DNA of 64,000 bases from Galeruca laticollis. Lineage: Eukaryota > Arthropoda > Insecta > Coleoptera > Chrysomelidae. The position numbers were made by a program, and so were the translations under genes. Where the stretch lies: contig OY998184.1 of NCBI GenBank assembly GCA_963921935.1, positions 31,939,256-32,003,255 on the forward strand, written 5' to 3'. Shown here in pieces: positions 45,733-58,080 of this stretch; the stretch's first letter is position 1; each line of letters starts with the position of its first letter. The notes beneath the pieces are model-generated. The model was not told the origin of the DNA and did not search any database. It worked only from the letters and a program-made list of their open reading frames with translations.

Positions 45733-48306
45733 CTCCGTTTTTAAAAGGCATAGAGTAATAAATCACACATTTTGGCCGGAACCATAGGCGGACCACATTT
45801 AGTCATTTAAAAAAAGTTAAGGCTTCTAAAATTATCTCATTTCCGAAAATAACCGTTTTGTAATATTATTTACAATGGAATTTCCAATTATCAATAATAT
45901 AATAAACTGTGGATTATATTACTGACATCAATTTTCCAGAAAATTTATTATTATGTATAAAAGGGCGTAGACGAGTGCCTCCACTAAGCTCCAGGTAGTT
46001 ATAATCCTACATACAATAATCCCATTTGCCGATTATTTCACCCAATTAGCAGGTAATTGAAGAAACTTGACAAACAGGTAGCTCAAAATGGTTGTATTAT
46101 TGTGAAATATAGCCTTTTCAGTTCTAAGAGAATGCCCCCATAAAACAATGTACTTACTAGAACTTTTCAACTATAAAAGTAGCGGAAAGGTTGAATATTT
46201 TCAATTTACAGTTCATCTGTTCTGGAGAAACTGCTGTGTTGATTGATTTCCCCATTATTACTGTTATTTGTTATTATTTTTTACCGTTATTGTTAACTGG
46301 TGTTTATTTTTGCTCATCTATACAAGTTCTCATCACACGAGACAAACACCTAACTACACCTTCCAACTATATAGTGTTCCAACCAAATTCGACCAGATAT
46401 GGAGGATTTATCACCATCTAAGCGACCTAAAGTTGGCCCATTGTCGCTGAACGAGAAAAATCTGATATTAAATTGCTATTCCTCGTTAAAGAACGAAGAA
46501 ATTAGAAGAAAAATCATGATTTTGACAGGAAGTGTTTATGAAACTGTGGAGATTACTGCTACAATGATGGGTGTTTCGAAAACAACAATTTATAATTTAA
46601 TGAAGGAGAAAAAAAATGGAAACATCACAGCCCCAGAGAAGTCCTCAGGCCGACCCAAACTTGAAATGGATGACGACTTGAAGAATGGAATAAGGCGTAA
46701 GGTGCATGCTTTTTTCTTTAGAAAAGAGATCCCAGCTCTCTCCAAAATTATGGCTTCGTTTCAAGAAGATTCAGATTTTCCGAAAATGTCTCGAAGTACA
46801 TTATGGAAAATTTTGAAGGAACTTGGATTTGAATATAAAAAAATTATCGGAACGCAATGTTGATTGATAGAGACGACATGGTCATTTGGAGGAGGAGTTA
46901 TTTGCGCAATATTCGGAAAGAAAGACTAGATCAAAAACGAATTTATTATTTGGATGAGACTTGGCTAAATGAAGGTCATACTGTTTCAATGTTTTGGCAA
47001 GACACGAATGTCAAAAGTCGGAGGCAGGCAGCTCTTGAAGGGTGGTAAACAGGCCTCAATCCACCAGCAGGAAAAGGACGTCGACTCATCATTACTCATA
47101 TCGGAAGTGCCGAAGGTTTTGTTAAAGGTGGATTGTTGTGCTTTGAGTCGAAGCAAACCGGAGATTATCATGAAGATATGGATGCAGACGTTTTCGAAGA
47201 ATATTTCTCACAAATGTTAGATCTAATTCCAACGGGCTCAGTCATTGTTATGGATAACGCAAGTTATCACTCCAGGTTAGTGGAAAAATTACCTTCAACT
47301 GCATGGCGTAAATAAGATATCCACAATTGGCTAACCTCGAAAAATCTGAATGCCCAGATAACTCACTGAAAAATGAGCTCTTGCAACGTGCCAATTTACA
47401 TAAACACAAATATAGTAGATACGTTGTAGATCAAATGGCATCAGCGCGTGGTATAACGGTGCTGAGGCTTCCTCCTTATCACTGTCGACTCAATCCCATA
47501 GAATTAATATGTGCCCAAGTGAAAGGGGAAGTTTCAAGAAAGAATACGACATTCAAAATGAGTGACGTAAAAGTTTTATTCGAAGACGCGTTAGGTAACG
47601 TAACCAAAGAAAACTGGAAGAAATGTGTTGAACACGTGATACAAGAAGAACTGAATATGTGGGAAATGGATTATATAAGTGAACACATGATTGAACCATT
47701 TATAATCAATGTTAATAATGGAAGCTCAACAGAATCGTCTGATTCTGATATATAGACTTGTTTTTGTGTTAGTTATTACTATTATTTGTTAGACTTTTTT
47801 TTTATAAATATTACATTAATTCGTACTTTATTCCTGCATTTTTCTTTTTTCCTCTCCTATTGTAAACGGTATATTAGTAGTAAAGTTGATACCTACTGCA
47901 AAAAAATTTGCTATTTTTTATATAATATTTTACGTTTATTGTTTATTCATAGGAACACAAAAAAATGTGTTTTTATTGAATCGACATTGTGAACTCTTTT
48001 GAATAGTTTTCGTAATTATAATTTCATAGTGCCTTCATATTCATATACTAAGTTTGTTTTGTCCTGATTGCACGCCTCTAAGGATTAAATTGTTTATTTG
48101 TTCATTCAAATACAATAGAGCGACCCTTTCAATACAATAGGCGACCCAACCGAATACAGAGTTACGGGGTGTCTACCTGAAATTCGTAACAAATGAGAAA
48201 TTTCAGTACAAAATTAGATAAACTTCGGAGATATTTTATTATACACCCTGTATCGGTTTTGCATACCTAATGAGCTTTTATTACTCCATGCCTTCTGAAA
48301 ACGCAC
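45733..48306 (+). mobile_element. IS630/Tc1/mariner element, copy B (DD82E-like)
   Basis: 2574 bp, flanked by TA at 45731-45732 and 48307-48308. The inverted ends are about 30 bp; the shared inner part is GGCAT(A/G)GAGTAATAAA. The reading frame of the gypsy reverse transcriptase stops at the left TA and resumes at the right TA (FDLKKFNVRVDIDKSNF), confirming the boundaries. The transposase lies on the plus strand at 46399-47755. It is closely related to copy C at 61962. Confidence 0.9.
46399..47755 (+). pseudogene. IS630/Tc1/mariner transposase, copy B
   Basis: Starts MEDLSPSKRPKVGPLSLNEK with the same N-terminus as copy A. HTH at VSKTTIYNLMKEK; linker; RIYYLDETWLNEGHTVSMFW (first Asp), SVIVMDNASYHSRLVEKLPS (second Asp), LRLPPYHCRLNPIELICAQV (Glu), acidic end SSTESSDSDI. 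By count 82 residues separate the second Asp and the Glu. Frameshift at about 46850, TAA at 47046, TAA at 47313 and a shift near 47335 make it inactive. All domains are present, so it shows the full-length plan that copy C lacks. Confidence 0.85.
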
Positions 48307-48308
48307 TA

Positions 48309-48960
48309 GTTCGATTTAAAAAATTTAATGTCAGAGTGGATATAGACAAAAGTAATTTTTTGTGAACAAAGTAATATTTTTGGGGCATGAACTATCAGAA
48401 AAAGGCATTGAACCATGTAATATGAAAGTTGAAGCTATAGTCCATGCACCAAAACCTGATAATAAACAGCAGTTACAATCTTATTTAGGTTTACTACTGT
48501 TTTATTTAAAATTCATCCCAAGGTTTTCAGAAAAAATTAAACCATTATATGGGTTATTAAAAAAAGATACACCTTGAATATGGACCGAGGAGGTTGATAA
48601 GACATTTGAGGCTAGCAAACAACTGCTGACTAATGCTAACATTCTAATGCCATTTGACCCAAAATTGCTGATTGCTGTATCATCTGATGCATCGTACTGT
48701 GGTATAGGTGCAGTGTTGGGATACCTTCTACCTGATGGATCGGAAAGGCCTATAATGTTTGTGTCTGCTACCTTATCTAAAGCGGTACTTAATTATAGTC
48801 AACTAGATAAAGAAGCCTCAAGTATAATATTTGCACTGAAAAAGTTTCACAATTATATTTATGGAACTCACTTCAAACTATATAATGATCATCAGCCATT
48901 GCAGTCCATTACCACCTTGGCTGCAGCCAGAGTGCAAACATGTACACTATAAAGAGAGTA
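48309..48960 (+). pseudogene. Gypsy reverse transcriptase end and RNase H
   Basis: Resumes with FDLKKFNVRVDIDKSNF, then NKVIFLGHELSEKGIEPCNM, QLQSYLGLLLFYLKFIPRFS, and the RNase H core FDPKLLIAVSSDASYCGIGA, RPIMFVSATLSKAVLNYSQL, DKEASSIIFALKKF, LYNDHQPLQSI. The Asp and Glu residues of RNase H (SSDASY, DKEAS, YNDHQPL) are present. Breaks: shift at 48361, stop at 48576, and a small deletion after AARVQ at 48935. Confidence 0.8.
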
Positions 48961-50440
48961 AGAAAATGGGGAATTCTGATGCCCTTTCACGTTTGCCCCT
49001 AGTAGATCACAAGAGTGGTGGAACTGTTAAATATTTCTCATTGGTCCAAGAATTACCGTTGTCATACAAATATATAGCTAAGGAAACTTGTAGAGATAAA
49101 GTTCTCTGTAGAGTTGAAGATTTTGTTATTCAGGGATGGCCTAAAGTTGTTGATAAGGAATTCCTAGCTCATTTAAGCATCAAAGAATATCTAGACGTAA
49201 ATTGCATTATGTACAGTAACAGAGATGTCATACCTAAGCATTTACAATCAAAAGTTTTGACATCCAGAAATTGTCAAGATGAAAATGTTGGCACGACAGT
49301 ATGTCTACTGGGAGAATATAAACAAAAGATATTGAGCAAGTAGTTAAGTCTTCTGAATGCTGCCAATTAAATGCAAACAATTTGCCAAATGCACCATTAA
49401 CATATTGGGCGTGTTGCTGGAAAAAAGGGCAATGCATTCATATAGATCTTGCTAAAAAGTATAATGTAAATTTTCTTATTTTAATAGATTCACATAGTAA
49501 GTGGATTGATCCATGGATTCCAAGTTCCACTAATGCATCTAATGTCACAGCTTGTCTAAGGATATCTTTAGCAATTTTTGGACTACCAGATGAAATACAT
49601 TCTCCCAATGGACCTCCCTTCAATTCGGAAGAATTTTTTATTTTTTGTGTTAACAATGGTATTAAGGTATCGAAATTTCCACCTGTACATCCAGTCTCTT
49701 ATGATACTGTAGAATTGTGCATTCAAACATTTAAAAATAATCTTTTGAAACAAATGCATGATGACAAAACAAATATTTTATCAAATCAACAAAAATTAAA
49801 CAATTTCCTGTTTAATTGCAGAAATATGCCACACATCACCACATAAATGCGTCCAGCAGATATCATGTTGCGACCAAAACCTAAAACTTTTCGTTGTAAA
49901 AGCCAAACTTTAATAAAAAAAATCGAGGACCAACATGCTAAACTACTAGAAAAAGGATGCAATGGTAATATGTCAAAATTTAAAAAATTTCAGGTGGGGG
50001 AGAAAATTTATGTATAAAATGTACGAGGTGAAAAGAACAAGTGGGCCAAAGGAATCGTCGAAGTCAAAGTCAGCCCTGTTACGTATATCGTAACAGTAGA
50101 CGATCACGTTCGTCGCATACACATAGACCATTTAAGAAAAATGGAATAATGTGGTAATGGGGATGACCTAATGATAATAACTTGGACTTGACAGCGGAAA
50201 ATAAAAATGATGCCTAATGTAAACTCTGTACCCAGTTTTGAACCGGATATTATGTTACAATCAAATGTCACGGTGCTGTTATTTCCTACAAATGAGAGTC
50301 ACAATAGTGTTAGTGGGGGTTCTGAGGTTCTTGTGCCGGAAAATAATATAAGTGCAACTAGCGTCAGTGAAACTACACTGGAAGCACCGGTAAGAAGATC
50401 TTCCGGAGTGATTAAAAGACCCTCTAGATTTTTAGATTAA
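48961..50440 (+). pseudogene. Gypsy integrase and C-terminal tail
   Basis: After KKMGNSDALSRLPL the linker and HHCC region run to about 49380. The integrase core reads QCIHIDLAKKYNVNFLILID, IFGLPDEIHSPNGPPFNSEE, VHPVSYDTVELCIQTFKNNL. The first Asp (HIDLA) and the Glu (DTVEL) are there, but the second Asp motif, usually SDNG, reads SPNG. The C-terminal chromatin/DNA-binding part (about 49860-50150) follows with several stops, and the end VRRSSGVIKRPSRFLD precedes the right LTR. Integrase inserts the cDNA. Confidence 0.8.
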
Positions 50441-50612
50441 AAACTTTTATTTGGATTAAACATTGCAGTTAATCAAAGGATGAAGAGATATCGTATATCT
50501 GACTATTACTATAATAACGGTAGAGTAACTTTAACCACAACCGACAAACTGGCTGTCGAATGTCAGAAAGAAGTATTCTGTACTGTTCTATGTCTGATAT
50601 GCAAAATATTAA

Positions 50613-53126
50613 CCCCTTACTGCATCCCGTGTCAAATATGGCACACGCCAATTTTTTTTCCAAGTATTGACGTTACTCAGAACCTTATCTCAAATTGTGC
50701 TATATATGACACACTCGCTTATTGGTTTGTGGCGACGCGGTAGCCAATTCCTTCCAAAATAGACGTACACGATTTAGTTTCATTATGTCTGTTGGAGTAC
50801 AGGAGTTGTTGTTATTTATTGAAAGTTCTTTTGTTGTTGTATGGAATATTGGCTAAAATTTTACGAAACTTAAATAAGTGGTCGAAAGGTGAGTTTATAT
50901 TACAAGTTCTTGAACATATAAACATATTCAACATATTTTTTGCTGAAAAAAATGACTTTGTTTACATGTCCCATATTTGTCACAGGCCGAAGTAAGTGGA
51001 AAAATAAATAGGGTTCATTTTTATTTTCAGATGGATACAAAAACTTTTTATGGCTTGAAAAGGGCCATAATTCCGGTTACTGACATAAGCGATGACAAAA
51101 ACTTATCTGACGGCGATGAAAATGACTTATAAATAAGACAAGAAGTTTTGTGCTATGAATCTGAGAGTGACATTGACTTCTCAGTGACAGGAGAAGTTAT
51201 TGACGAAACTGATGACACTGATGATGACGTTCCTTTGGTTTCCCGTCTTGAGTCTGCTAGGGCTCAATATATCAAAAAGGCATCTCAGAACCAGAAAGAA
51301 TATGAATCTTCTACACCTTCCACATCGTTTGGCAGAAATCACGGGGGAAAAAATCTGAAAAAGAGAAAATCAAATGGGAAGAAAAAGTATTGCCATTCCT
51401 TGAAGATGGCATCAAATTCAAAGGTTCTGAATCACAACCCAACAATATACAGGATCTTGATGGAATCATCCAATTCTTCAGTTTTTTATTTGCGGATGAA
51501 ATTGTTACTTATATAACGGAACAATCGAATCTTTTTGGTGTACAATGTAGGCCAGAAAAGCCAACTAATATCACGAGGGAAGAAATAAAAGTTTTTGTTG
51601 GCATATGCATTTATATGTCAATTGTTCAATTGCCAGCTACTATAAATTATTGGTACAGTTCTTTAAATATTCCTTCTGTTTCTAATGCTATGAGTTGCAA
51701 TAGATTTGAACAAATTAGAAGGTTTCTCCATTTCAACGATAATGTGAATCAACCAAGACTTGGAGAACCTAAATATGACAAACTTTATAAAATTCGACCT
51801 CTATTGAACAAAATTAGGGAAACACTTTTGCTTGTTCCAAAGGAAGAACATATGGCTGTTGACGATCAAATAATCCCGACAAAAGCTAGGTCGAGTTTGA
51901 AACAATATAACCCAAAAAAGCCCCACAAGTGGGGCTACAAAGTGTTTGTTTTGAGTGGGGTGTCTGGGTTAAGCTACGATTTCGATTTTTATAGTGGACC
52001 TACGGAACTAGAAGACGGCCTACCCAATTTAGGCGCGAGTTCTAATGTAGTGGTAAAACTGTCATCGACTATTCCTAAAAACCAAAATTATAAACTTTTT
52101 TTCGATAACTGGTTCACTAGTATTCCTCTTTTAGTATACCTATCAAAACAGGGTATTTTATCTCTTGGAACCGTAAGATCTAATCGAGTGCCAGATTTCC
52201 AGTTTCCTAAGGAAGCAGAAATGAAGAAGAAAGGTCGAGGTGCTGTCACAGAAAAAGTTGCCAACATTGATGGTGTAGATATTTCTGTAGTATCTTGGAA
52301 CGATAATGAAATAGTGAATACCATATCAAATTATGTTGGAAGTCAGCCCATGTCCGACGTAAAAGGGTTCTATAGAAAAACAAAGTACCATATAGAGATT
52401 CCCCGTCCAAAGTGTATTGGGATATACAATAACTATATGGGTGGTGTTGATCTCTTAGATTCAATGTTGGGTTATTACAGAATCCAGATCAGGTCGAAGA
52501 AGTGGTATATGAGAGTATTTCACCATTTTATAGATATGTTGTGTGTCAATAGTTGGATTTTATGGCGACGCTCTCAAACTGACGATATGTACTTGCCTCT
52601 AGCAGAATTCAAACTGGCACTAGCAGAAATTCTAACCAGGGCTAATGTTCTACAAAAAATAGGGGAAGGCCAAGCAATGACTTACAAACTCAATTGCAAT
52701 TAAAAAAGAAAAAAATACCCATTTGCGAAAATACCATCTCAAGAAATTAGAACTGATAACTTGGGTCACTTACCGGAATGGTCTCCTACTGAGCGCTGCA
52801 AGTATATAGACTGTAAGGGAAAATCACACATTTATTGTGCAAAATGTATGGTTTTTTGTGTGTCTTAATAAGGACCGTAACTGTTTCTATCGGTTTCATA
52901 CTAAATAAGAAATATTTTTTATATTTTTATTACTAAAATTAAAATGTATATTTTTTATTATTAATGTTACCTAAAGTTGTTCCATATCTAGCACATGTCA
53001 AAATTTTTGAATATAAGAAAAAAAACATGCCGTAGAATTTTTTTAATATTTTTCCAGATCTTCTGAGGTCATAATACATTACATAAATTAAAATAATATT
53101 AATCAAAAAAATCATGCAGTAAGGGG
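50613..53126 (+). mobile_element. piggyBac element
   Basis: 2514 bp with perfect 13-bp inverted ends CCCCTTACTGCAT and TTAA on both sides (50609-50612 and 53127-53130), the piggyBac target. The transposase occupies 51031-52868. The left TTAA lies about 20 bp beyond the gypsy right LTR, in resumed Copia gag sequence, so piggyBac is an independent late insertion. Confidence 0.93.
51031..52868 (+). pseudogene. piggyBac transposase
   Basis: ATG at 51031 starts MDTKTFYGLKRAIIPVTDIS. An acidic N-terminus (DETDDTDDDVPLVSRLESAR) precedes the core from 51390. The three catalytic Asp sites are visible: HMAVDDQIIPTKARS, KLFFDNWFTSIPLL and MGGVDLLDSMLGYYRIQI. The C-terminal Cys-rich finger (CKYIDCKGKSHIYCAKCMVF) ends at TAA 52866. 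Defects: TAA at 51130, a one-base frameshift in the A-run near 51388, and an in-frame TAA at 52701 that cuts off the finger. Otherwise collinear, about 610 codons. The enzyme would excise at TTAA without a footprint. Probably recently dead. Confidence 0.88.
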
Positions 53127-53130
53127 TTAA

Positions 53131-53960
53131 AAAAGGTTTCCAAGTAAACTGGTTTAATTTCAGTATATAATTATGAAAACATGAAAATATGTCTGCTAAC
53201 TGTTATAAAAAGCGAGGAAAATCTACTAGTAATCGTAAAAAAACTTTTGTTACATTTTATTCTAAATCAAAAAATAATATTGGTACCTGAACTCGTGGGC
53301 TTCATCACATATTACTTCGAATGAAAATGGCTGAATCAGTCCTCCGCATATTCGTACGTCAAAATTACTTCCATTGACAACACCGAAGTGTAAGCAGAAG
53401 CAATTGGTAATACTACATTGTCTGTGATAGTTGAAAATGAAATTCGTCAAATTAAATGTATTGCTAATTCCGAATGCTGCTGTGAATTCACTACCTGTTA
53501 GTCGAATAGTGAAAAAATATCACAGTTATATATGAGCCAAAAGGAAGTGAAATAACCGATTCCCGTGGAATTACTTTCGCTACACTTTCAGAAGAAAATG
53601 TTATCTACAATTTAGACTCTCCGACTGAAAAATCTCATGTTGTCATTGGTGAAGATGATCCTGAATTATGGCACCGTCGTCTTGGTCGCCTTCATCGTCA
53701 AAGTATGATGTTACTAAATCAAGAAGTAGTTACTGAAATGAAATTAACAAAATGTAGCAACGAACTATGTATAAGTTGTATAAAGGGTTAAAAAAACACG
53801 TCTACACTTTCAGTGCAGTAACCGGAAATCCAACGGTATTTTGTATTTGATACACTCCGATCAATGTGGTATATTTCTTCACATTTATAGACGACTATAG
53901 CAGAAAAGTCTTCATATATTTGTTTCAATTAAAAACACAGGTCGAACAATCTTCTATGTA
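53131..53960 (+). pseudogene. Copia pre-integrase and integrase remnant
   Basis: Frames in different phases give WHRRLGRLHRQSMMLLNQEV, KLTKCSNELCISCIKG (the GAG_pre-integrase motif with its His and Cys pair, 53660-53790), then FTFIDDYSRKVFIYLFQLKT (integrase core with the first Asp). Sequence jumps to the right LTR soon after, so the rest of integrase, reverse transcriptase and RNase H are deleted. Confidence 0.75.
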
Positions 53961-54087
53961 CATAACAATCACCGAAAATCAAGAATCATGATCATTGAAG
54001 CTCACCTACCCAATTACGTCCCTAAAATAAGCAGTAAGTTAATATTTTATATCAGTAAAAACTACAAAATTCTATCAGATTCCGTCA

Positions 54088-54951
54088 GCTTCTTTGTTTA
54101 ATAGCATTCAACATAAATATTGCCATAAAAACAGTTTTTCATAAAATTCTTGTAGAAAATCGTCAATTTTATAGGTACAGAAATATATTCTTAACAGATT
54201 TTCAAACTTATTTAAATTGGCAGATCTATTTCTTGTTTTTGTAATAGATGAAATCAGAAGCAATCGACCTGAGATATTAAAGTAGACTTTAAACGGACCA
54301 GATAAACTTAACCCAGTTATTTGATAACAAAAAAAGCCGAATAGCGAAAAATACGGAAAGTGTGCACCAATTCAAAAGTAGCTATAATTTTTCAATGATC
54401 AATTAGAAAAAATTTTAGTTAGGTTTGAAAAAGACATTGGTATCAATGGTGTTGTCGTGATTCACAATAGAAAGTGTGCGGCTTGTTTATCTGTTTTGCG
54501 TACCGTATAAACAAACTAATTTATTTAAAACAATATGTTGACATTTATGTATGAATAAATACAGGAGCTCTGATGAGATAATTTTACGCTTGGTGGCGAT
54601 GGTTTTCTCTGAAGAAATGAATAATAATAATTAACTGCATATATTGTGTATATCCCTCATTATCACTCAGGCAGCCATATCAATCCTATTTTGCTTCTCT
54701 ATTTATGTTTTTTCCACAGTTAAGTTATGAATACTTCTATCGTATTCAACAGACATTCTGTAAAAAATGCGATAATTCGAATAATCGACTACTATTGAAT
54801 AAAAATTTTTGATTTTTCCATAAAAGGAATAATTATTTCTCTCCAAAATACTTTTAGTGACATAAAAGTTTACTGACAAGTTGATTCCATATTAAATTCT
54901 TCTTCCTAGAATAAATGACCAATAAATCAATCACATTATTACTAAAAACTT
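54088..54951. other. Spacer, nothing recognised
   Basis: AT-rich sequence between the Copia right LTR and the next LINE. No coding or repeat signal recognised. Confidence 0.5.
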
Positions 54952-57900
54952 TTGCATTATTGCCTTTCATACAAAAACGACAACCTAGGAGAACAGCTCG
55001 CTGAATCCTCGAACCAAACAGCGCTTATAAACACGCAGACAGAAAGTCGTGTCGTCAGAGTGTCTGGTCGACAACGTATAAAGTGGAGCAAAGATATGAA
55101 CATTAAAATAATGGAGTCCTTTTATGGTAACAACAGAGAAGAAGACCGCCCACTACCAGGATGGAGAACAAAGTTTCACCAATATATCAACTCTAATGAA
55201 CAAAATGCTGTAGATCTAAAAAATACTATAGAGAAGAAACAATAGCTAAACCAGATCGAACTTGAGGAAATTAGACTCCGATTCCTTGAACCACAGGACG
55301 AATTGAAAACACAACAGACACGTGATTCACAAGATCTAAATTAAAATTATGATGAACCTATAGTAAGCTATACTGAACAAAGGAGAAGTTCACTTGCTCC
55401 GGCGAGGATACTCAACAAAGAACCAACAACCTGACATTATTCGTATGAGTAGACCCAATACAGAGACCCCGTCGCCAAATCTGAATTTCAAGAGAGACAC
55501 AACTAAAATTATAGACATAATAAACGAAATTGGTGGAGTAAATCTCGAAAGAAGCGATTACATTAACACGATCCAACTTAGCATATATACAGCTGCTCTC
55601 ACAATATTAGATGCAAATGGACAAAAACCACATTGGAATGAAAATCAAAGAAGTAATCGAAACGATCAACGAAAATCCGAGCCCCCATGGCGATTGCGAC
55701 TCACCAAACAAATTGATGAATCGAGAGCCCAGTCGGAGATGCTTGGTGCATACATACAAGCTAAAAGAAGTAGAAAAATCCTAAACAAACTAAAAGAGAT
55801 CGCATGGAAAGCTCGAAAACCAGAAGCAGACATATCAATAAATATAAAACATGTAGAACTCAGAGACACTATACGACAGCAATACAAGGCCAAAAGTGCA
55901 AGATTACGAAGATATAATGAGCTCACAAAAAGAAACGAGCAGAATGAAAACTTTTCAACAAACCCAAAAAATTTCTTCAAAACCCTGAATCGAACAGTGA
56001 CACATAAAGATGGAGATCCTATCGAACAAAAAAGAATTTGATGAAGTAGCTCCATGGCTAAGAAGAGTATATGCAGAGGCAGGAAAACTCACACATATAG
56101 ATGACTGTTCAGTTTCTCAAGAAGCAGTTCAAAAAATCATCTCAAAAGCCTCCAATTGGAAAGCCCCGGGCACAGGCCACGTCCAAAACTTCTGGATAAA
56201 GGAACTAACGCCTTTACATGCACCATTAGCCCGAGCCTTCGCCAGAGCTCTCTAGGACCCCAATTCTATACCAAATTGGATGATGTTGGGAAGAACATTA
56301 TTAATCTTCAAGAAAGGAAATCCCAACGAACCACAAAACTATCGCCCCATTACGTGCTTATCGGTCTTTTATAAACTATTGACGGCAATCATCGCCGACA
56401 AGATGTATAAGTACTGCGACTTAAATAACATAATAACACCTGAGCAGAAAGGTTGTACCCGTAAAACGCTTGGTTATAAAGAACAGCTTACTATTGATGC
56501 CATCATCCTTAAACAAGTACAGGTTGGCAACGTCGGAAGTTTGGCAACGTCCGATGCGCTGTAGCAAAGACGCATGCAGATTGCAAAAGCTCACTTCGCT
56601 GGCAGAATTCGTGAGCTTCGTTTCGACAGTACAGTCCAGAGAAGAGTGTGATTACCGGGGTTGTGCAATACTAATTCCACTAGAGTAATATAATATTTGT
56701 AGCACATCTGTACATAGTTCTAAATAAACAATAATTGACGGCACCCAGAACCAAGATTTTTCTGTTTTGCCAGTTCTAAATCTGTAAAAAGTATGAAGGG
56801 ATGTTCTAATTTCATAGTAAATATTTGCAAAAAACCCAAAAATTTACATATGAAAGTAGAAATATCTACTACAAAAAAGCTTTAATATTTTATTTATATT
56901 ATTCGTATACTTATTAGACCATCTCTAAAGGCGATTTCCCCAATTTGGTTTTCAAATTTTATGTATAAACCCGAACATTTACATTATTATCTACTACATA
57001 TTATTAAGAATAACAATTTTAGAATACTTAACAGGTAGGTATGTCATTAACTATTACTACGAACAGATAGGAGAAATTGTTGGTTATTGTTAAATCTAGA
57101 AAATCGTTTAACAATCTTTATCATATTGTACGCTTTATCTACAAAATTCTTCCAATTTATATACAAATAGACTTCAATGACGAATATTATGAAGGGACCA
57201 CTTTGTGTCTCTTGTTGTCTCTTGGAATCTATTTATTATTTATTATCAACATCAAATCAAATAATAAAGGGTAATTATAGAATTATGGCTTTAGAAGCAA
57301 CAAATAATTATGTCTGTACAAAAAAAAACCAATTTTCGTCGAAAAATATAATGGTTTTGTTTCCTTAATCATTTAATTAATAACAAAGAGCACATTATTG
57401 TTTTTTTGTTTTGTAAGCATTATACATGTGCCACAATTTATTATTTTTAAATCCAAATTAAAAATATTGTATTACCCTCGTACTATTGGCAGACTCACAA
57501 CCTTTAAAATTTTGCATGCGGAATGTACGTTGCCCACTCTTCCGGTAGCTGCGTTTACAACGTTGTCAAGTTGTATGGCTTTCTCTCGCATCGTCAACTG
57601 CCAAAATTAATTTGCCAACCTGTGGCAGCAAAGCAACGTAACCTAAACATTTGTTACATAAACTATAGTAAAGCATACGATTCTGTACCACACGATTGGT
57701 TATTAATAGTCCTGAACATCTATAAGATCGATCATCGAATCCAAATCGCAATGAAACACTGTATGAATCGATGGAGAACTACTCTTTGGATGAAATCCAC
57801 TAACCTTGCCGAAATTCCAATCAACTGAGGCAGAGTCATCGAACCAGAAGAATTATACAATTACCTCGGAGTCATGGAAAACAATAAAATTAATCACACA

Positions 57901-58080
57901 TCAATCAAGAAAGATTTGAACAATGCTTATAAAAAAAGAGCCCTCAAACTGCTGAATACCAAATTGTCCGGAAAAAACCTTATAGCGGCAATAAACATGT
58001 GGGCCACTCCAATATTAACGTACACTTTTGGTGTAATTCAATGGTCCAACACAGACCTAGAAAACAGAATGAGTAGTTTC
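54952..58080 (+). pseudogene. R4/Dong-like LINE relic
   Basis: Blocks in order: a Myb-like N-terminus (RVSGRQRIKWSKDMNIKIME, 55047-55110), EPPWRLRLTKQIDESRAQSE, YKAKSARLRRYNELTKRNEQ, KNFFKTLNRTVTHKDGDP, ASNWKAPGTGHVQNFWIKEL, LLIFKKGNPNEPQNYRPITC, LNNIITPEQKGC, then after a MITE NLNICYINYSKAYDSVPHDW and ELYNYLGVMENNKINHTSIK. This follows the single-ORF plan of R2/R4-type LINEs, which use a restriction-like endonuclease at the C-terminus. That part and the catalytic YxDD box are missing. Several frameshifts. Confidence 0.7.
56520..57622. mobile_element. 1.1 kb MITE inside the R4-like LINE
   Basis: Inverted ends CAGGTTGGCAA at 56520 and its complement ending at 57622; the match may include two more outer bases. 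Inside each end GGCAACGT-type words recur. The LINE coding text runs AIILKQ before and (AA)KQRNLNICYINY after, so the insertion splits the region just before the first RT catalytic motif. Target duplication not resolved. No ORF with recognisable homology. Superfamily unknown. Confidence 0.65.

Larger units (their letters stand above)
43662..50590 (+). mobile_element. Ty3/gypsy retrotransposon inside the Copia element
   Basis: Two direct repeats of about 97 bp (43663-43759 and 50493-50589, starting GTATATCTGACTATTACTAT) are taken as the LTRs, or what remains of them. They differ at about 9 positions. A possible primer-binding site TGGTCCAACAG follows the left one (43781). Between them are gag, protease, reverse transcriptase, RNase H and integrase in gypsy order, all on the plus strand, interrupted by an IS630/mariner element at 45733-48306. 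Removing that insertion brings the reverse transcriptase back into frame. Confidence 0.85.
42881..54087 (+). mobile_element. Copia-like LTR retrotransposon, split by nested insertions
   Basis: A ~56-bp direct repeat (42881-42936 and 54031-54087, sharing ATCAGTAAAAACTACAAAAT) marks the 3' parts of the two LTRs. Immediately after the first lies GGCTATGTACCCAG, very close to the primer-binding site of copia elements (internal half of initiator tRNA-Met). Gag is at 43039-43640, and pre-integrase/integrase remains at about 53500-53960. Most of pol and the start of the right LTR are deleted. A Ty3/gypsy element sits in the gag knuckle region, and a piggyBac lies at the gypsy right end. The outer left LTR limit is unknown. 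Confidence 0.75.
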
